Below the pieces are notes generated by a model, which searched no databases, was not told the DNA's origin, and saw only the letters and a list, made by a program, of their open reading frames with translations. The position numbers and the translations under genes were made by a program. Below, in pieces: positions 15,869 to 24,125 of a stretch of DNA of 26,787 nucleotides (position 1 is the first letter of the stretch; each line of letters opens with the position of its first letter). Origin of the DNA: Chitinophagaceae bacterium (GTDB lineage Bacteria > Bacteroidota > Bacteroidia > Chitinophagales > Chitinophagaceae); contig CANIMM010000010.1 in assembly GCA_947468255.1 (NCBI GenBank), positions 1-26,787 on the forward strand, read 5' to 3'.

Positions 15869-17601
15869 TTTATGGGAGTTAAGGAAGGATGAGATGAAGA
15901 TACAGACAATTTTACATCAATGACTTTTAATTGAAGACTGGTTTCGCCGTTCCATATATTTTCGTCCAAAGTAAAAACAATATCTAAGGGTTGATTCGAT
16001 TGTACCAAATGAAATTTGTCGGCCATGTTAAAACCAATGCCGGTAAAGCGGATATTGTTTTGCGATACAACAAAACGGATGTGCAACCCTTTTACAATTT
16101 TGGAGTAACCTGTATCCAAAACTTGAGAAGCAATAAAGACAGGACGCATATTGCCTGGCCCAAAGGGTTCCATCTGGCTGAGAATATTATAAAGAGGCAT
16201 AGTCAATTCGCCAAATGAAATTCGGCTATCGATTATGATTTCTGGTATTAAAAGATGATCAGGTATGGTAGCGGCTACTACTTTTTCAAATTGCTCGCTA
16301 AAGGCCTCCACATTTTCTGGAAGTAGCGTAAGTCCTGCCGCAGCAAAGTGACCACCATAGCCCAGTAAATATTCTTTACAGGCATAAATGGCTTCGTACA
16401 AATTAAAGCCGACAACACTTCTGGCACTTCCTGATACGACTCCGTCGTTAAGGGTAAGTACTACGGTTGGTCGGTAATATTTTTCGGTAAGTCGGCTGGC
16501 CACAATGCCAATTACTCCCTTATGCCAATGCGCTTGATATACCACGGTTGATTTTTTTTCAATCAACTTAGGGTCGCTTTCAATTAATGCCAATGCTTCT
16601 TCGGTGATGCTACTATCCGCTTCTTTTCGATCACTGTTATCGCTATGGAGCATTTCGGCAAACTCAAGTGCTTTCGCAGGATCTTGTTCAATAAATAACT
16701 GTACTGCTTTTTTTGCATCATCCATTCTTCCTGCGGCATTTACTCGGGGTGCAATTACAAAGACTACGTTGGTGATGGTTAGCTTGCCCTGAATACCGCT
16801 TAGTTTTATTAATGATTGTATGCCTGCGGAGGGGTTGGTATTAATTTGCTGTATTCCGTAATATGCCAGTATGCGATTTTCTCCTGTCATTGGAACGATG
16901 TCGGCTGCAATTGCAGTTGCCACCAAGTCTAGAAAATCAAAATAAAAAGATTCATTTATTCCGTATCGTTGAGCCAGTGCTGTGATTAATTTAAAACCAA
17001 CGCCGCATCCGCAAAGTTCTTTATAGGGGTAGTTGCATTCGGGTTGCTTTGGATTTAAAATAGCCACGGCATCGGGTAAAATAATATCGGGAAGATGGTG
17101 GTCGCAAATGATGAAGTCAATGCCTACTTCTTTTGCATAGGCCACCAAGTCAACTGATTTGATACCGCAATCTAGAGAAATGATTAACTTAAAATCATGG
17201 GTTGCTGCAAAATCAATCCCCGCCTTGCTAATGCCGTAGCCTTCCCTATATCGGTGGGGGATATAAAAATCTACCTGAAGAGGGTGGTGGACTTTACAAA
17301 TAAACTGGTACATACAAGCTACAGAAGTAGTTCCATCCACATCATAATCGCCGAAGATCAAAATCTTATCATTATTGTCAATGGCAGCACAGATTCTATC
17401 AACTGCTTTTGCCATATCCTTCATCAAAAAAGGGTCGTGTAAATCTTTTAATTGGGGGCGAAAAAAAGCCCTGGATTGTTCGAAATCATCAATGCCTCTT
17501 TGTACTAAAATTTTACAAAGGGTCGTATTTATTTTCAACGACTGATTCAGTGCTTTTTCTTTTTCTTCGTCACCAGTTAATATCTTCCAGCGTTTATTCA
17601 T
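15865..17601 (-). CDS. recJ: Single-stranded-DNA-specific exonuclease RecJ
   Basis: A 5'-3' single-strand DNA exonuclease acting in recombination and mismatch and base-excision repair. The 578 residues are near the family length. DHH-phosphoesterase motifs appear in order: FGDYDVDGTTS (DYDVDG at 85-90), SLDCGI (about 142-147), ICDHHLP (DHH at 167-169) and TAIAADIVP. The DHHA1 part has KGVIGIVASRLTEKYYRP and YGGHFAAAGL, followed by an OB-like C-terminal domain that binds DNA. All metal-binding Asp and His residues visible in these motifs are present. The ATG at 17601 agrees with relatives. It follows the polyprenyl synthase gene by 59 bases, and its stop overlaps the TTG start of the methyltransferase gene, so the three genes are probably one transcript. 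Confidence 0.96.
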   Translation of the reverse strand: MNKRWKILTGDEEKEKALNQSLKINTTLCKILVQRGIDDFEQSRAFFRPQLKDLHDPFLMKDMAKAVDRICAAIDNNDKILIFGDYDVDGTTSVACMYQFICKVHHPLQVDFYIPHRYREGYGISKAGIDFAATHDFKLIISLDCGIKSVDLVAYAKEVGIDFIICDHHLPDIILPDAVAILNPKQPECNYPYKELCGCGVGFKLITALAQRYGINESFYFDFLDLVATAIAADIVPMTGENRILAYYGIQQINTNPSAGIQSLIKLSGIQGKLTITNVVFVIAPRVNAAGRMDDAKKAVQLFIEQDPAKALEFAEMLHSDNSDRKEADSSITEEALALIESDPKLIEKKSTVVYQAHWHKGVIGIVASRLTEKYYRPTVVLTLNDGVVSGSARSVVGFNLYEAIYACKEYLLGYGGHFAAAGLTLLPENVEAFSEQFEKVVAATIPDHLLIPEIIIDSRISFGELTMPLYNILSQMEPFGPGNMRPVFIASQVLDTGYSKIVKGLHIRFVVSQNNIRFTGIGFNMADKFHLVQSNQPLDIVFTLDENIWNGETSLQLKVIDVKLSVSSSHPSLTPIN

Positions 17602-17660
17602 TCACGTTATTTTATCGGTGAAGATGCACCTGAGCAAATCGAACGGCTTTTTCAAATAAT

Positions 17661-18623
17661 TTAATACTTTCTATCGGTTGTATATATTACCAGTTCTTCC
17701 AAAGCTTTTCTAACTTCACTTTCTGGAAATTCATGCAAGATGGAGAGGGCTTCATTTCTGTATTCATTCATTTTTGCTGCTGCATACACGATGCCTCCTG
17801 CTTTCACCACGGTATCAATTACCAGTTTTACTTTTTCAGGATCCTTATTTTCATTTTTGATGATATAGATCAATTTTCTTCTAGTAGCGGCATCAATGGT
17901 ATTGAGGGTGTAAATCAGCGGTAGGGTTAGTTTTTTTTCTTTGATGTCATTTCCGGTGGGTTTACCTATGTCTTCTTTACCGTAGTCAAAAAGATCGTCT
18001 TTTATCTGAAAGGCAATACCTACTTTTTCGCCGAATAATTTCATTTTTTCAGTGGCTATAGGATCCTTGCAGGTACTCCATGCACCCACTGCGCATGCTG
18101 AAGATAGCAGCGAAGCGGTTTTGTTTCTGATGATTTCAAAATAGATATCTTCTTTTAGATTTAGATTCCGGGCTTTTTCAATCTGCATTAATTCTCCTTC
18201 ACTCATTTGTCTTACCGCTTCTGATAAAATATCTAAGTGTTCATAATCATGATGGGAAGTAGAAAGAAGTAACCCTTTGGATAATAAATAATCTCCCACC
18301 AAAACGGCGATCTTGTTTTTCCAAATTGCATTGATAGAAAAAAAGCCTCTTCTTTCCAATGATTCATCTACTACATCATCATGTACCAGGGTAGCGGTAT
18401 GCAGTATTTCTACCAGCGCAGCAGCGCGATAGGTGCTTTCATTGATTGGTCCTTGTAATTTTGCACTCAAAAAAACAAACATCGGCCTTAGCTGCTTCCC
18501 TTTGCGCTTGATGATGTATTTCATTATCCGGTCAAGCAGGGGAGTCTGGCTTTTGACGGCATCGGTAAATTTTTTTTCAAAAATTTTTAATTCATCCCCT
18601 ATTATCTTGTTTACAAAGTCCAT
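17661..18623 (-). CDS. Long-chain polyprenyl diphosphate synthase
   Basis: Extends farnesyl or geranylgeranyl diphosphate with IPP units in trans to give the side chain of menaquinone or another long isoprenoid. The 320 residues contain GKQLRPMFV (about 42-50, IPP binding), the first Asp-rich motif DDVVDE at 82-87 and the second, QIKDDLFD, with Asp at 209, 210 and 213; KLTLPLIY follows as usual. The two residues before the first motif are Val-His rather than bulky aromatics, consistent with a long product, but the exact chain length cannot be read. I chose ATG 18623: family proteins begin shortly before this point and a candidate promoter lies just upstream. An ATG at 18665 would add 14 unconserved residues. 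It resembles IspB/HepT-type enzymes. Confidence 0.93.
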   Translation of the reverse strand: MDFVNKIIGDELKIFEKKFTDAVKSQTPLLDRIMKYIIKRKGKQLRPMFVFLSAKLQGPINESTYRAAALVEILHTATLVHDDVVDESLERRGFFSINAIWKNKIAVLVGDYLLSKGLLLSTSHHDYEHLDILSEAVRQMSEGELMQIEKARNLNLKEDIYFEIIRNKTASLLSSACAVGAWSTCKDPIATEKMKLFGEKVGIAFQIKDDLFDYGKEDIGKPTGNDIKEKKLTLPLIYTLNTIDAATRRKLIYIIKNENKDPEKVKLVIDTVVKAGGIVYAAAKMNEYRNEALSILHEFPESEVRKALEELVIYTTDRKY

Positions 18624-18635
18624 CAGCAAAAAAAA

Positions 18636-18666
18636 GCAATATAATGCAGTATCCAACGGCTTCAAA
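18636..18666 (-). promoter_or_regulatory. Candidate promoter of the polyprenyl synthase-recJ-methyltransferase unit
   Basis: On the minus strand: TTTG (18663-18666), a 19-base spacer, then TATATTGC (18636-18643). The spacing is ideal, while the -7 box matches only TAnnTT. It would start transcription about six bases before the ATG at 18623. Confidence 0.45.
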
Positions 18667-18807
18667 CAAATAATTTTATTTTATTTGAAAATGCGCTCTA
18701 AATAGCTCTGTTTTGGTAAAAAGCGAGTATTGGTCATAGTTATTATCCCAAAATTGCTAACAAATAGGGTTTTATTATGAAAAAAGCGTAAATATCTAGT
18801 AAAAAAA

Positions 18808-18838
18808 TTTGCTTTATAAATCTAAAAGGGTAATTTTG
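18808..18838 (+). promoter_or_regulatory. Consensus Bacteroidota promoter of the OmpA-like gene
   Basis: TTTG at 18808-18811, a 19-base spacer, and TAATTTTG at 18831-18838: both elements match the phylum's primary sigma-factor consensus exactly. It predicts a start near 18845 and a leader of about 37 bases. It is the strongest promoter seen in the window, consistent with an abundant outer-membrane protein. Confidence 0.8.
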
Positions 18839-18881
18839 TTTTTAATTAAACCCGCTAATTCAGCAATTAATAAATTTTATT

Positions 18882-20546
18882 ATGTCAAGTAAAAAGTACA
18901 AAATAATATTAGGGTTAGTAACCCTAATAATGGCAACAACTGCAACTTTTGCACAAATGGGTGCAGGGTACAGCATTTTTGATTCGACTGTGATTGGTGC
19001 CAAGCACAAGCCACAGCATAATGAATTCTTAAATAACACCTATAATTTCCCTGCTATTCCTCGCAACCAGTGGGAAATAGGAGCTTCTTTAGGATCAATT
19101 GCAATTAATGGTGATATCGCTTCTAGAGTGCCTAGTTTGGGATTTGAAGCTCATGTAAGAAAAGCGCTAGGATATACGTTTTCATTAAGGTTTCAATATG
19201 CTAACGCTACAGCATATGGAATGAATTGGACAGGAAATGATAATTATCAAAAAGATCCAGCCTGGCTTTCTGCTGCTAACGGAGGTAATTTGGGTTCTAA
19301 AGGGTATAATCCGATTATCAGAAATTCTACAGGGGCAATTACTACTCCAACTGGTGCACCCGCTCAAGTGATTTTCCAAAACTACAAATCGAAAGTTCAG
19401 GATCTTTCTTTGCAAGGTATTTTAACCCTTACCAATATTCGCTTCCACAAGCAAAAATCGGGTGCTAGCATTTATGCAGGTGCTGGTGTTGGCTTTACTT
19501 TCTTTAATACCAAAGTAAATGCGTTGGATGCAAGCGGTAATCCTTATACAACTCTTTTCAGCAGCATCAGCTCTTCGGGTGTATACTCAAGCAGAAAGGA
19601 TGTGCAAAAGGCTTTAAAAGACGGAATGGATGATACTTATGAAACTCAAGCTGATCAAGGTGGTTTGCGTACTGCAAAGTCTGGTAGCAATTTAGTAAAA
19701 CCTTCTGGAACTGTTTTATTAGGAATTGCTGTTAAATTAAGTAAAAGAATTAATCTTGCCTTAGAAGATCGTCAGACATTCGTTAAATCTGACCTGATGG
19801 ATGGCCAGCAATACCAAGCATTTCCATATGGTGATGCGGCTAAATCAACTGCATTTGATTCATGGAACTTCATTTCATTGGGTTTAAATATTAATGTAGG
19901 AGATAAAACTAAATCTGTTGAGCCATTGTGGTGGTTAAATCCTTTGGATTATGCTTACAGCGAATTAAACAATCCAAAGCACATGAAGATGCCAAAACCA
20001 GTTTTTGCTGATACAGATGGCGATGGTGTTACCGATCAATTGGATAGGGAAGCAAATACACCCTCAGGTTGTCCTGTTGACACACATGGTGTGACTAGAG
20101 ATACTGATGGAGATGGTGTTCCAGATTGCAAGGATAAACAATTAATTACTCCAACTGAATGTCAACCTGTTGACGCATACGGTGTAGGTAAATGTCCTGA
20201 TCCAGCTTGCTGCACTGAGATGAAAGATTTAATTTCAAAAATGTCGCTTAAACCAGCTTGTCCTGTGGATTACCCAAGTCTTTCAATGAAAGCTGTAAAG
20301 TTGAGTAAAGATGCTAAGGCAATGTTGGCTTCAGTTCAATCAAAATTGAAAAATAGTCCTACATGCACTATCACTATCACAGCTTATCCTGCAGCTTCTA
20401 AAGCTCAGCAATCTTTGGCAGACAAGAAATTGGATGCAGTAAAGAATTACTTGGTAGAAAAATTAGGCATTAGTGCAGACAGAATCTCTACTGACAAAAG
20501 TATTGGCGGAGGAGATCAAAATACAATTGATATCAAATCAAACTAA
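18882..20546 (+). CDS. OmpA-family outer-membrane protein with thrombospondin type 3 repeats
   Basis: A 554-residue exported protein. Residues 1-25 are a signal peptide ending TFAQ. Residues about 55-345 are rich in alternating strands (NQWEIGASLG, FSLRFQYANA, LALEDRQTFVKSD), fitting an N-terminal beta barrel. At about 376-420 are two calcium-binding thrombospondin type 3 repeats, DTDGDGVTDQLD and DTDGDGVPDCKD, linked to Cys-containing CPVDTHGV-type spacers. The C-terminal 100 residues follow the OmpA/MotB pattern (LSKDAKAMLASVQSKL, LDAVKNYLVEKLGISADRI) but lack the usual Asp and Arg that bind diaminopimelate of peptidoglycan. It has its own consensus promoter and terminator and so forms a single-gene unit, probably highly expressed and structural. 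The start is ATG in TTTTATTATG. Confidence 0.9.
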   Translation: MSSKKYKIILGLVTLIMATTATFAQMGAGYSIFDSTVIGAKHKPQHNEFLNNTYNFPAIPRNQWEIGASLGSIAINGDIASRVPSLGFEAHVRKALGYTFSLRFQYANATAYGMNWTGNDNYQKDPAWLSAANGGNLGSKGYNPIIRNSTGAITTPTGAPAQVIFQNYKSKVQDLSLQGILTLTNIRFHKQKSGASIYAGAGVGFTFFNTKVNALDASGNPYTTLFSSISSSGVYSSRKDVQKALKDGMDDTYETQADQGGLRTAKSGSNLVKPSGTVLLGIAVKLSKRINLALEDRQTFVKSDLMDGQQYQAFPYGDAAKSTAFDSWNFISLGLNINVGDKTKSVEPLWWLNPLDYAYSELNNPKHMKMPKPVFADTDGDGVTDQLDREANTPSGCPVDTHGVTRDTDGDGVPDCKDKQLITPTECQPVDAYGVGKCPDPACCTEMKDLISKMSLKPACPVDYPSLSMKAVKLSKDAKAMLASVQSKLKNSPTCTITITAYPAASKAQQSLADKKLDAVKNYLVEKLGISADRISTDKSIGGGDQNTIDIKSN

Positions 20547-20563
20547 TATAAACGTTTTGTTTC

Positions 20564-20595
20564 AAAGCCCTCCCTCAAAACGGGAGGGCTTTTTT
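20564..20595 (+). terminator. Intrinsic terminator of the OmpA-like gene
   Basis: Arms 20564-20574 and 20582-20592 pair perfectly (AAAGCCCTCCC with GGGAGGGCTTT) around the loop TCAAAAC, and six T residues run from 20590. It begins 17 bases after the stop codon and is a textbook strong terminator. Confidence 0.93.
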
Positions 20596-20777
20596 AGTAA
20601 GAGCCATTTGTTTATATCTGGTATCAGAAGGAGTAAGGTTTTTAATTTATGACATATTCTGGCTAGTATAGCAGTCTGTAGCTGGCTTGAACCCATTAAA
20701 AAACCAATATTTTGAAAATCTTAACGGCTTCTTTTTTGCCATCTGATAATTTGAAATGATATTTGGAGGAAAATCAC

Positions 20778-20785
20778 TAATTTCG
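20778..20785 (+). promoter_or_regulatory. Candidate -7 box of the bamD cluster
   Basis: TAATTTCG, one change from TAnnTTTG, nine bases before the ATG at 20795. A TTTG at 20750-20753 lies 24 bases upstream, one longer than the usual maximum spacing. It lies downstream of the alternative start at 20756 and so favours 20795. Confidence 0.35.
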
Positions 20786-20794
20786 CACTCTTAT

Positions 20795-21625
20795 ATGAGA
20801 TTTTTACAACTGTCATTCATCGCTGTACTTGTTTTTTTTTCACTGGAATCTTGCAGTAAATATGGCAAAATCCTTAAAAGTAAGGATGTTGCATATAAAT
20901 TGAAGATGGCTGATAAGTTTTATGCTGAGCGAAAATTTCGTCAGGCTCAACAGCTTTATGAAGAGCTGTATCCTATTTTTAAGGGAACAGACAAGTTTGA
21001 AGAACTTTATTATAGAGATGCATTTTGTTTTTATTATATGCAAAATTTTAGTGACGCAGAGCATTTTTTTAAGGGATTCTTAGAGGTTTTCCCAAATAGT
21101 ACTAAAGCGGAAGAGGTGGATTTTATGCATGCTATGTGTTTTTATAGACAAGTTCCAAAGGTGGATCTAGATCAAACGAATACAGGAAAATCTATAGGGG
21201 TGATGCAGTCATTTATCAATACGCATCCGGGCTCTTCAAGAAATGTGGAAGCCTCCGCTATAATTGACAAATGCAGGCTGAGAATGGAAAGTAAGGAATT
21301 AAGAGCTGCTGATCTTTATTTTAAAGTAGGCCAGTATAGGGCAGCAGCTATTACCTATGGAACCGTGCTGGCAAGTTTTCCTGAGTCAAAACAGGGAGAT
21401 AAGTTTAAGTTAAATGTTATTAAATCGTACTATAAGTTTGCGAAATTGAGTGTTGTTGAAAGACAGTCTGAAAGGTTTGAAAAAGTAGTAACCGAATACC
21501 AAGATTTTGCAGATCGTTTTCCTGACAGCAAGTTGCTGGCAGAAGCTAAGGAATTAAGTAATTTAAGTCAAAATAATATTAAAGTAATACAATATGAGCA
21601 AATTAAGACGACAACTCAGCGCTAG
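20795..21625 (+). CDS. bamD: Outer-membrane assembly lipoprotein BamD
   Basis: A periplasm-facing lipoprotein of the BAM complex, which inserts beta-barrel proteins into the outer membrane. The 276 residues begin with a lipoprotein signal whose lipobox is LESC (Cys at about residue 20). Tetratricopeptide-like helix pairs follow: YAERKFRQAQQLYEELYPIF, FCFYYMQNFSDAEHFFKGFL, YFKVGQYRAAAITYGTVLASFP and FADRFPDSKLLAEAKEL. The length fits BamD. I chose ATG 20795 because it gives a standard lipoprotein signal; ATG 20756 adds 13 residues upstream of a candidate -7 box. Its last 32 bases overlap the omega gene in another frame. The order bamD-omega-coaBC-DUF4835 is familiar in the phylum and supports the call. 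Confidence 0.92.
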   Translation: MRFLQLSFIAVLVFFSLESCSKYGKILKSKDVAYKLKMADKFYAERKFRQAQQLYEELYPIFKGTDKFEELYYRDAFCFYYMQNFSDAEHFFKGFLEVFPNSTKAEEVDFMHAMCFYRQVPKVDLDQTNTGKSIGVMQSFINTHPGSSRNVEASAIIDKCRLRMESKELRAADLYFKVGQYRAAAITYGTVLASFPESKQGDKFKLNVIKSYYKFAKLSVVERQSERFEKVVTEYQDFADRFPDSKLLAEAKELSNLSQNNIKVIQYEQIKTTTQR

Positions 21626-21935
21626 TACGAGTAATGTGGTAGAGCCAAAAAGCCTGTTTGACCTAAAACAGAAAACCGGTAATTTGTATGAATCGATTGC
21701 AATTATTGCAAAACGTGCCAACCAAATTAATATTACTATTAAAGAAGAGTTGCATAATAAGCTAGAAGAATTTGCAAGCCATACTGATAGTTTGGAAGAA
21801 ATCCACGAAAATAAGGAGCAGATTGAGATTTCTAAGGCTTATGAGCGTATGCCTAATCCTGCTTTACTTGCATCTCAGGAATTTATGGAGGATAAGATTT
21901 ACTATCGTAAAAATGAGGAAGATTTGTTCAGCTAG
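21594..21935 (+). CDS. rpoZ: RNA polymerase omega subunit (Rpb6-like)
   Basis: A small subunit that helps assemble and stabilise RNA polymerase by clasping the beta' C-terminus. The 113 residues contain the family core GNLYESIAIIAKRANQIN at about residues 29-46, with the Arg-Ala helix that docks on beta'. A downstream helix, IKEELHNKLEEFA, and the acidic tail NKEQIEISKAYER are typical of the Bacteroidota form. The ATG at 21594 lies inside bamD (32-base overlap, different frame), so translation is probably coupled. A hairpin with a T tract begins 51 bases after the stop, suggesting part of the transcription ends here. The family is divergent from the proteobacterial omega, but the core motif and gene order make the call good. 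Confidence 0.88.
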   Translation: MSKLRRQLSASTSNVVEPKSLFDLKQKTGNLYESIAIIAKRANQINITIKEELHNKLEEFASHTDSLEEIHENKEQIEISKAYERMPNPALLASQEFMEDKIYYRKNEEDLFS

Positions 21936-21986
21936 AGATACGAATCAAAAATTAGCAATAATTTTTAAATAAGATGTTATATTTTT

Positions 21987-22012
21987 AACGACGGCTTGAA
22001 CCGTCGTTTTTT
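21987..22012 (+). terminator. Terminator-like hairpin touching the coaBC start codon
   Basis: Arms 21987-21994 (AACGACGG) and 22001-22008 (CCGTCGTT) pair perfectly around CTTGAA; T residues fill 22007-22012, and the ATG of coaBC is 22013-22015. It reads as an intrinsic terminator for bamD-omega, but it could also hinder or time coaBC translation. Confidence 0.75.
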
Positions 22013-23197
22013 ATGTTAAAGGAAAAAAAAATATTATTGGGTGTTACAGGCAGTATTGCTGCTTACAAAGCCGCCATATTAGTGCGTTTATTAGTAAAGG
22101 CAGGTGCCGAAGTGAAAATAATATTGACCCCTGCTGCAAAAGAATTTGTATCTCCCTTAACCCTCTCTACACTTTCACGTAATCCGGTTTTAATTGACCT
22201 TGTTCATGAGGATACCTGGCAAAACCATGTTTCGTTGGGAAGATGGGCAGATATCATGCTACTTGCACCACTTAGCTGCAATACGCTTGCGAAAATGGCT
22301 TCAGGAACCTGCGACAATCTATTAATGGCAGTATACCTTTCAGCTACCTGTAAAGTAGCCGTAGCCCCAGCAATGGATGAAGATATGTGGCTGCATCCTG
22401 CAACCAAGCGTAACCTTCAAATGATTGGCAATTATGGCAATATTGTACTACCCGTGGAATCTGGTGAATTGGCAAGTGGTTTAATTGGTGAAGGGCGAAT
22501 GATGGAACCAGCCGCAATGGTTGAATGGTTGAAAAAGTATTTTTCTGCAGGACAGCTCTTGAGTGGAAAGAAGGTAATGGTTACCGCTGGTCCTACTTAT
22601 GAGCCATTAGATCCCGTAAGGTTCATCGGCAACCATTCATCTGGCAAAATGGGATTGGCTATAGCAATTGAATTAGAAAAACGTGGCGCAACTGTTACAT
22701 TGATTCTTGGACCAACATCATTGCAAATCCCTGCCTTGTTCAATACGATTCGAGTACAAACTGCAGCAGAAATGTTTGATGCATGCGAAGCTGTTTTCCC
22801 CAATATGGATATTGCAGTGATGAGTGCTGCAGTGGCAGATTATACTCCGATTGTTGTAAATGAAGAAAAAATAAAGAAATCCGATGCAGCTATTTCAATA
22901 GCGCTTACCAAAACAAAGGATATTCTGAAATACCTGGGCGAAACGAAAAGAGCTGACCAGTTATTGATAGGTTTTGCACTCGAGACTTCAGATGAAGAAA
23001 ACTACGCAAAAAAGAAATTAATTGAAAAAAATGCGGACCTGATAGTGCTCAATTCCTTAAATGATGTGGGTGCAGGTTTTGGGCACGATACAAACAAAAT
23101 AACAATTTTTGATAAGTTAGGAAATACACACTATTTTGACACCAAATCAAAAAAAGACGTGGCTGAGGATATTGTAAATCAGATTATTCAACTCTAA
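22013..23197 (+). CDS. coaBC: Bifunctional phosphopantothenoylcysteine decarboxylase / synthetase
   Basis: Makes 4'-phosphopantetheine for coenzyme A: the CoaB half joins cysteine to phosphopantothenate and the CoaC half, an FMN enzyme, decarboxylates the product. The 394 residues carry CoaC first (about 1-180), with GVTGSIAAYKAA, the active-site His72 in NHVSLGRWAD and PAMDEDMW at about 119-126. CoaB follows (about 188-394), with TAGPTYEPLDPVRFIGNHSSGKMG, MSAAVADYTP and KIKKSD. Compared with E. coli Dfp residues His75, Asn125 and Cys158, this protein has His72, Asp122 and Ser155. The start ATG 22013 fits relatives (MLKEKKILLGVTG) and directly follows a hairpin. One base separates its stop from the next gene's start region, so the downstream genes are likely co-transcribed. 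Confidence 0.95.
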   Translation: MLKEKKILLGVTGSIAAYKAAILVRLLVKAGAEVKIILTPAAKEFVSPLTLSTLSRNPVLIDLVHEDTWQNHVSLGRWADIMLLAPLSCNTLAKMASGTCDNLLMAVYLSATCKVAVAPAMDEDMWLHPATKRNLQMIGNYGNIVLPVESGELASGLIGEGRMMEPAAMVEWLKKYFSAGQLLSGKKVMVTAGPTYEPLDPVRFIGNHSSGKMGLAIAIELEKRGATVTLILGPTSLQIPALFNTIRVQTAAEMFDACEAVFPNMDIAVMSAAVADYTPIVVNEEKIKKSDAAISIALTKTKDILKYLGETKRADQLLIGFALETSDEENYAKKKLIEKNADLIVLNSLNDVGAGFGHDTNKITIFDKLGNTHYFDTKSKKDVAEDIVNQIIQL

Positions 23198-23198
23198 T

Positions 23199-24125
23199 AT
23201 GTATTTCATCAGATTTATTATTGTACTTTTTTTATTGAGCAGTACACAATTTGTTGGCGCCCAGGAACTGATCGCTAGGGTAACGGTGAATAGTAGTAGG
23301 GTAGGGTCTACAGTAAATAAAAATGTTTTTCAAACGCTGCAAACCTCCCTTAATACATTTCTCAATAATCGAAAATGGACCAAAGATGTTTTTTCGGTAA
23401 ATGAAAAAATCGAATGCAATTTCTTTTTAAATCTGCAAGCCACTGCTGAGGCAAATGTTTATTCCGCATCACTTACCATTCAGGCTGCAAGACCCATTTT
23501 TAATAGTTCGTATGCATCACCCATTATTAATTTCCAGGATGAAGATGTTGTTTTTAAATATTTAGAATTTCAGCAACTCGAATTTAATGAAAACAGAGTG
23601 GCGGGTACAGACCCAATGTTGTCTAACCTAACTGCAATATTTGCTTATTATGCCAATATGGTTATTGCCTTTGATTATGCCTCTTTTTCACCTCGTGGAG
23701 GGGATGCATATTTTTTAAAAGCACAAAATATTGTCAATAATGCACCAGAGTCGCGCGGAATTAGTGGTTGGAAGGCATTTGACGGAAAGCGGAACCGTTA
23801 TTGGCTGGTGGAAAATATGATGAATACGCGTTATGCTGTAATGCATGATATTTATTATGGGTATTATCATCTCGGAATGGATAAAATGTACGATGATGAA
23901 ACTGCTGCTAGGGTTGAAATATTGGCAGCATTAAATCTGTTAAATAGTTTCAATTCCGATAATCCAAACACAATGATTAATCAGTTTTTTTTTCAGGGAA
24001 AGTCTAATGAGTTGATAAAAATATTTTCAAAAGCTCCTCCGCAAGATAAAATCAGGGCTGCTGATCTATTGCAAAAAATGGACATTACCAATGCCACGAG
24101 GTATAAAGAAGAGTTGCAAAAATGA
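23199..24125 (+). CDS. DUF4835 family periplasmic protein (possible type IX secretion factor PorD)
   Basis: A 308-residue exported protein with a signal peptide ending FVGAQ at about residue 22. The mature start, with VTVNSSRVGSTVNKNVFQTLQTSL, then LNNRKWT, is the hallmark of DUF4835. Later segments such as FAYYANMVIAFDYASFSPRGG and GWKAFDGKRNRYWLVENMM are also typical. I recall this family being annotated in some Bacteroidota as the type IX secretion protein PorD; I treat that as possible, since no other T9SS gene is in the window. It starts one base after the coaBC stop, and its own TGA overlaps the next ATG (ATGA), so it sits in a translationally coupled operon. The family call is good; the function is uncertain. 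Confidence 0.85.
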   Translation: MYFIRFIIVLFLLSSTQFVGAQELIARVTVNSSRVGSTVNKNVFQTLQTSLNTFLNNRKWTKDVFSVNEKIECNFFLNLQATAEANVYSASLTIQAARPIFNSSYASPIINFQDEDVVFKYLEFQQLEFNENRVAGTDPMLSNLTAIFAYYANMVIAFDYASFSPRGGDAYFLKAQNIVNNAPESRGISGWKAFDGKRNRYWLVENMMNTRYAVMHDIYYGYYHLGMDKMYDDETAARVEILAALNLLNSFNSDNPNTMINQFFFQGKSNELIKIFSKAPPQDKIRAADLLQKMDITNATRYKEELQK

